In this document: one piece after another, positions 61,737 to 64,000 of the stretch
Layout of the letters: every line of letters begins with the position of its first letter
Position numbering within the stretch: position 1 is the first letter of the stretch
Assembly: GCF_019880585.1 (NCBI RefSeq)
Contig: NZ_JAINVV010000001.1
Span: forward strand, 62,001-126,000
Direction: 5' to 3'
Length of the DNA: 64,000 bases
Source of the DNA: Sphingomonas colocasiae
GTDB lineage: Bacteria; Pseudomonadota; Alphaproteobacteria; Sphingomonadales; Sphingomonadaceae
Program-made: the position numbers and the translations under genes
The notes under the pieces: model-generated
The model's database searches: none
Seen by the model: the letters and a program-made list of their open reading frames with translations, nothing else
Told to the model about the DNA's origin: nothing

Positions 61737-62984
61737 TCAGGCCGGAACCGGATCGCGTGTCGCGGCGGTCGCGACGACAGGCCGGGTGGAGCGCGTCGGC
61801 GCGCTTTCCGAATAATCGGTGAGCACGGGCGCGCTGGTGTCGAGCTTGAGATGCGGGAACAGCAGTTCGGCGGTGATCTCCGCCTCCCCGATCAGCGGAT
61901 AGCCGCACAGGATGAAATTATCGATGCCCAGTCGATCCTGCAGTTCGTGGATGCGGTCCGCGACCTGTTTGGGATTGCCGACGATATAGGTGCCACGGCC
62001 TTGCCTGCCCTCCACATCCAGCGTGGCCCAGTTGATCACGCCCGACCAGAGATTGGGGTAGATCTCCAGATCCTCGCGCCGAGGCAGGCGGCCGGCGCGC
62101 AGTGCGTCGATGCGCGCCTGAATCTGCGGATCGTCGCTGCTCAAGCTTTCGAGGCCGCCTTCCAGATTTTCGCGGCCGCGCCGCCGCCCCTCGATCGTCC
62201 GGACGATCGAATCCACGCCCGTCCGGTCGAGCAGCCATTGGGCATGGGCCCATGCTTCCTCTTCGGTCTCGCGGACGATCACTCCCGCCAGCACGCCGAT
62301 GCCGACCTGGCGCCCGTGCCGGGCAGCGGATGCTCGCACCGCGTCGATCTGCGGCTTCAGCTTGTCGGGATGATGGAGATAGGTGAGGTAGGTATCGAGC
62401 ACCTCGCCGGCGTGATCGATACCGGCCGAAACGCCGCCCGATCCCCAGACCGGGGTGTGCGGTGACTGGATCGGCCCGAGCGGGCGCTCTGCCCAGCCTT
62501 CGGTGATGCCAGGGAAATTGACATGCTTGCCGTGATGCGGCGAAAGGTCGCCGGCATAAAGCCGTTTGAACAAGGTCCAATATTCGGCGCTCGCGCGATA
62601 GCGTTCCTCCTTGTCGAGATTGACGTCATATTGCACCAGGACACTGTCTGTCCCGTTCACTTGGTTGAACAGCAGCCGCCCGCCCGAAAACCAGTCGAAC
62701 GCGCGGGCCTGTTCGGCCAGCAGCAGCGGCGGGATGACGTTGGGGTAGACGGGGATCAGGAAGCGCAGCCGTTCCGAAAAGGGAATGAGCGAGGTCGCCG
62801 TGATCCACGGCGTACCCGTCAGCAGCGCGCCATAATAGCCCAGCCGATCGAGTGTGCTCGCCAGGCGTCGCAGCCGATGCGAATCCGGCGCATAGCGGCC
62901 TTCGCCGCGCGGGTCCGGCGATTTCCACGGATAGCGGCCGTCATTGGCGTTGATGTACCAGAGGATGCGAAGCGGGTTGGACAT
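61737..62984 (-). CDS. LLM-class flavin-dependent monooxygenase (SsuD-like)
   Basis: 415 residues, luciferase-like barrel (RILWYINANDGRYPW at the start; FLIPVYPNVIPPLLLAEQARAFDWFSGGRLLFNQVNGTD, cited in part; GTYIVGNPKQVADRI). The SsuD/SfnG/NtaA group uses FMNH2 and oxygen to break C-S or related bonds in sulfonates, sulfones or aminopolycarboxylates. The ATG at 62984 (MSNPLRIL) has AAGGAAA upstream. No flavin reductase gene is visible, so it would be shared or lie outside. Next to thiol-dioxygenase-like cupins, an organosulfur substrate is plausible. Confidence 0.87.
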   Translation of the reverse strand: MSNPLRILWYINANDGRYPWKSPDPRGEGRYAPDSHRLRRLASTLDRLGYYGALLTGTPWITATSLIPFSERLRFLIPVYPNVIPPLLLAEQARAFDWFSGGRLLFNQVNGTDSVLVQYDVNLDKEERYRASAEYWTLFKRLYAGDLSPHHGKHVNFPGITEGWAERPLGPIQSPHTPVWGSGGVSAGIDHAGEVLDTYLTYLHHPDKLKPQIDAVRASAARHGRQVGIGVLAGVIVRETEEEAWAHAQWLLDRTGVDSIVRTIEGRRRGRENLEGGLESLSSDDPQIQARIDALRAGRLPRREDLEIYPNLWSGVINWATLDVEGRQGRGTYIVGNPKQVADRIHELQDRLGIDNFILCGYPLIGEAEITAELLFPHLKLDTSAPVLTDYSESAPTRSTRPVVATAATRDPVPA

Positions 62985-63010
62985 GGAATTTCCTTGTCGG
63001 CGAGTGGAGA

Positions 63011-64000
63011 TTATCGGGTGGCGACCCGCATGGTGCCGGGGTCCGTGGTGCGCGTGCGGTTCATCCGCAGCGCGAGCATGCCCCAGGCCAATGCGGAGAG
63101 CGTGAACGCGACAGGGATCAGCCAGAGCGCGGTGGCCAGCCCATGCGTATCGGAAATCCGCCCGACCACTTCGGACTTCAGCACGTTCGCGGCGATGAGC
63201 GAAAAGGCGAAGGCGAGTGCGGCTGCGGTGCCGCGCAACTGGATCGGCACGATTTCGAGCAGAAGCAGCGCCTGCGATCCGAAGAATGCGGTGGAGACGA
63301 GCACTTCGATCGCGAACCAGAATTTGACCGCGCCGATCGTGGGGCTCTGCAGCGCCATTGCCATGGCGACCGCGCCGGCGCCGGTGGCGATGACGCCGAA
63401 CAGCGCATACCAAGCCGGATTGCCAATGCGGCGGATCAACCGGGTCGCGAGGATGCCGAACAGGGCGGCGCCGCCAAAACCAAGGAACAGATAGGCCCAT
63501 CCCCAGAATTGCGCGGCTTCCCGGTTGGAGATGCCGAATTCGCGATGGAGATGGACCGATCCCCAGAAATTGGCGTTGCTGAACGCGAACTGGAGTGTCG
63601 CCGATCCGAGCGCGTAGAGAATGAAGGGATAGGAGAGGATCAGCGCGCGGACCTGCGCCATACCGGGCTTGTCGATCATCTGGCCCGGTGTATCGAGCGC
63701 GCCGCGCGCCGGTTCGCGCAGGCGCAGCAGGAGAAATGCCGTGATCAGTCCGGGGATGCCGGAGATGATGAAGGCGCTCCGCCAGCCATAGCGTTCGGCC
63801 AGCGCGCTGCCGAGAATGAATGCCAGCGCGAAGGCGATCGATCCCAGGCCGGAGAAGATCGAGAAGACCGTGCCGCGCTGATCCGGGCGGAAGGTGTCGG
63901 CCAGCCAGCTATTCTGGTGCGCACGGAAGGTGCCTTCGCCGAAGCCGACAAGTGCGCGCCATATGAGCAGCGAGACGAGGCCGGTCGCATAGCCGCTGCC
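63011..64000 (-). CDS. MFS transporter, N-terminus cut by window edge
   Basis: The last 329 residues are present: the frame is open to base 64000 and its start lies beyond the window. Helices with GFGEGTFRAHQNSWLAD, GTVFSIFSGLGSIAFALAF, ERYGWRSAFIISGIPGL and a C-terminal half from about 63679 downward identify the major facilitator superfamily, probably the anion:cation symporter or hexuronate-type group. It ends 26 bp before the flavin monooxygenase start, so it is the first visible gene of that operon and would import its substrate. Confidence 0.85.
   Translation of the reverse strand, partial: GSGYATGLVSLLIWRALVGFGEGTFRAHQNSWLADTFRPDQRGTVFSIFSGLGSIAFALAFILGSALAERYGWRSAFIISGIPGLITAFLLLRLREPARGALDTPGQMIDKPGMAQVRALILSYPFILYALGSATLQFAFSNANFWGSVHLHREFGISNREAAQFWGWAYLFLGFGGAALFGILATRLIRRIGNPAWYALFGVIATGAGAVAMAMALQSPTIGAVKFWFAIEVLVSTAFFGSQALLLLEIVPIQLRGTAAALAFAFSLIAANVLKSEVVGRISDTHGLATALWLIPVAFTLSALAWGMLALRMNRTRTTDPGTMRVATR

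Overview
This is a GC-rich alphaproteobacterial chromosome segment, most likely from a sphingomonad (order Sphingomonadales). The evidence is the codon bias, several TonB-dependent receptors (one with an STN domain behind a FecI/FecR pair), DUF1080, DUF4139 and Tm-1-like families, and REP-like palindromes of sphingomonad type. The window holds no rRNA, CRISPR array, transposase or phage gene. Genes are packed into operons, often with 4-bp ATGA overlaps.

Region 1 (1-17.9 kb) is mostly household and envelope genes: a truncated Tat-exported amidase, an HD-domain protein, an ECF sigma / FecR / TonB receptor signalling triplet followed by a secreted glycerophosphodiester phosphodiesterase, two tRNA genes, a small Asn/Ala-rich lipoprotein, an M28 peptidase, the ribosome-associated ABC-F protein EttA, an O-antigen-ligase-like protein, gamma-glutamyltransferase, and a copper module (copA-cueR divergent from a CopZ-like chaperone, with 19-bp-spacer CueR-type promoters).

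Region 2 (17.9-32.8 kb) is a surface-polysaccharide locus. A membrane glycosyltransferase gene is divergent from rfbF-rfbG (CDP-4-keto-6-deoxyglucose synthesis). These converge on a long minus-strand operon: aldolase, inositol-monophosphatase-like phosphatase, Wza-like and KpsE-like export proteins, GT2, membrane glycosyltransferase, NAD-dependent epimerase, TPP enzyme, GtrA and methyltransferase. The pairing of CDP-sugar genes with a TPP enzyme suggests a branched-chain deoxysugar.

Region 3 (32.9-40 kb) holds a LytM peptidase, a hypothetical protein, an SDR, two DUF4139 genes (the second broken by an in-frame TAA), a small HTH-like protein, a monohaem cytochrome c and a DUF1097 membrane protein.

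Region 4 (40-60 kb) is the most interesting part. It looks like a sigma-54-controlled catabolic island. A sigma-54 activator carries a PEP_hydrolase-type TIM barrel as its sensor. It is divergent from an operon with a free-standing copy of the same barrel, a Tm-1-like protein and a ThuA-cupin fusion. These two free proteins correspond to the two halves of the plant Tm-1 protein. Four -24/-12 promoters with exact GG-N10-GC spacing, and TGTYAC/GTRACA inverted repeats 55-105 bp upstream of them, tie this operon to a mirror-image array of two beta-propeller and four DUF1080 (3-keto-glycoside hydrolase-type) genes, and to a fumarylacetoacetase-family / MHS transporter / gentisate-dioxygenase-like operon. 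A TonB receptor beside the array probably takes up the substrate.

Region 5 (59.9-64 kb) has two tandem cysteine-dioxygenase-like cupins, an LLM flavin monooxygenase and a truncated MFS transporter. All are on the minus strand and form a probable second catabolic operon.
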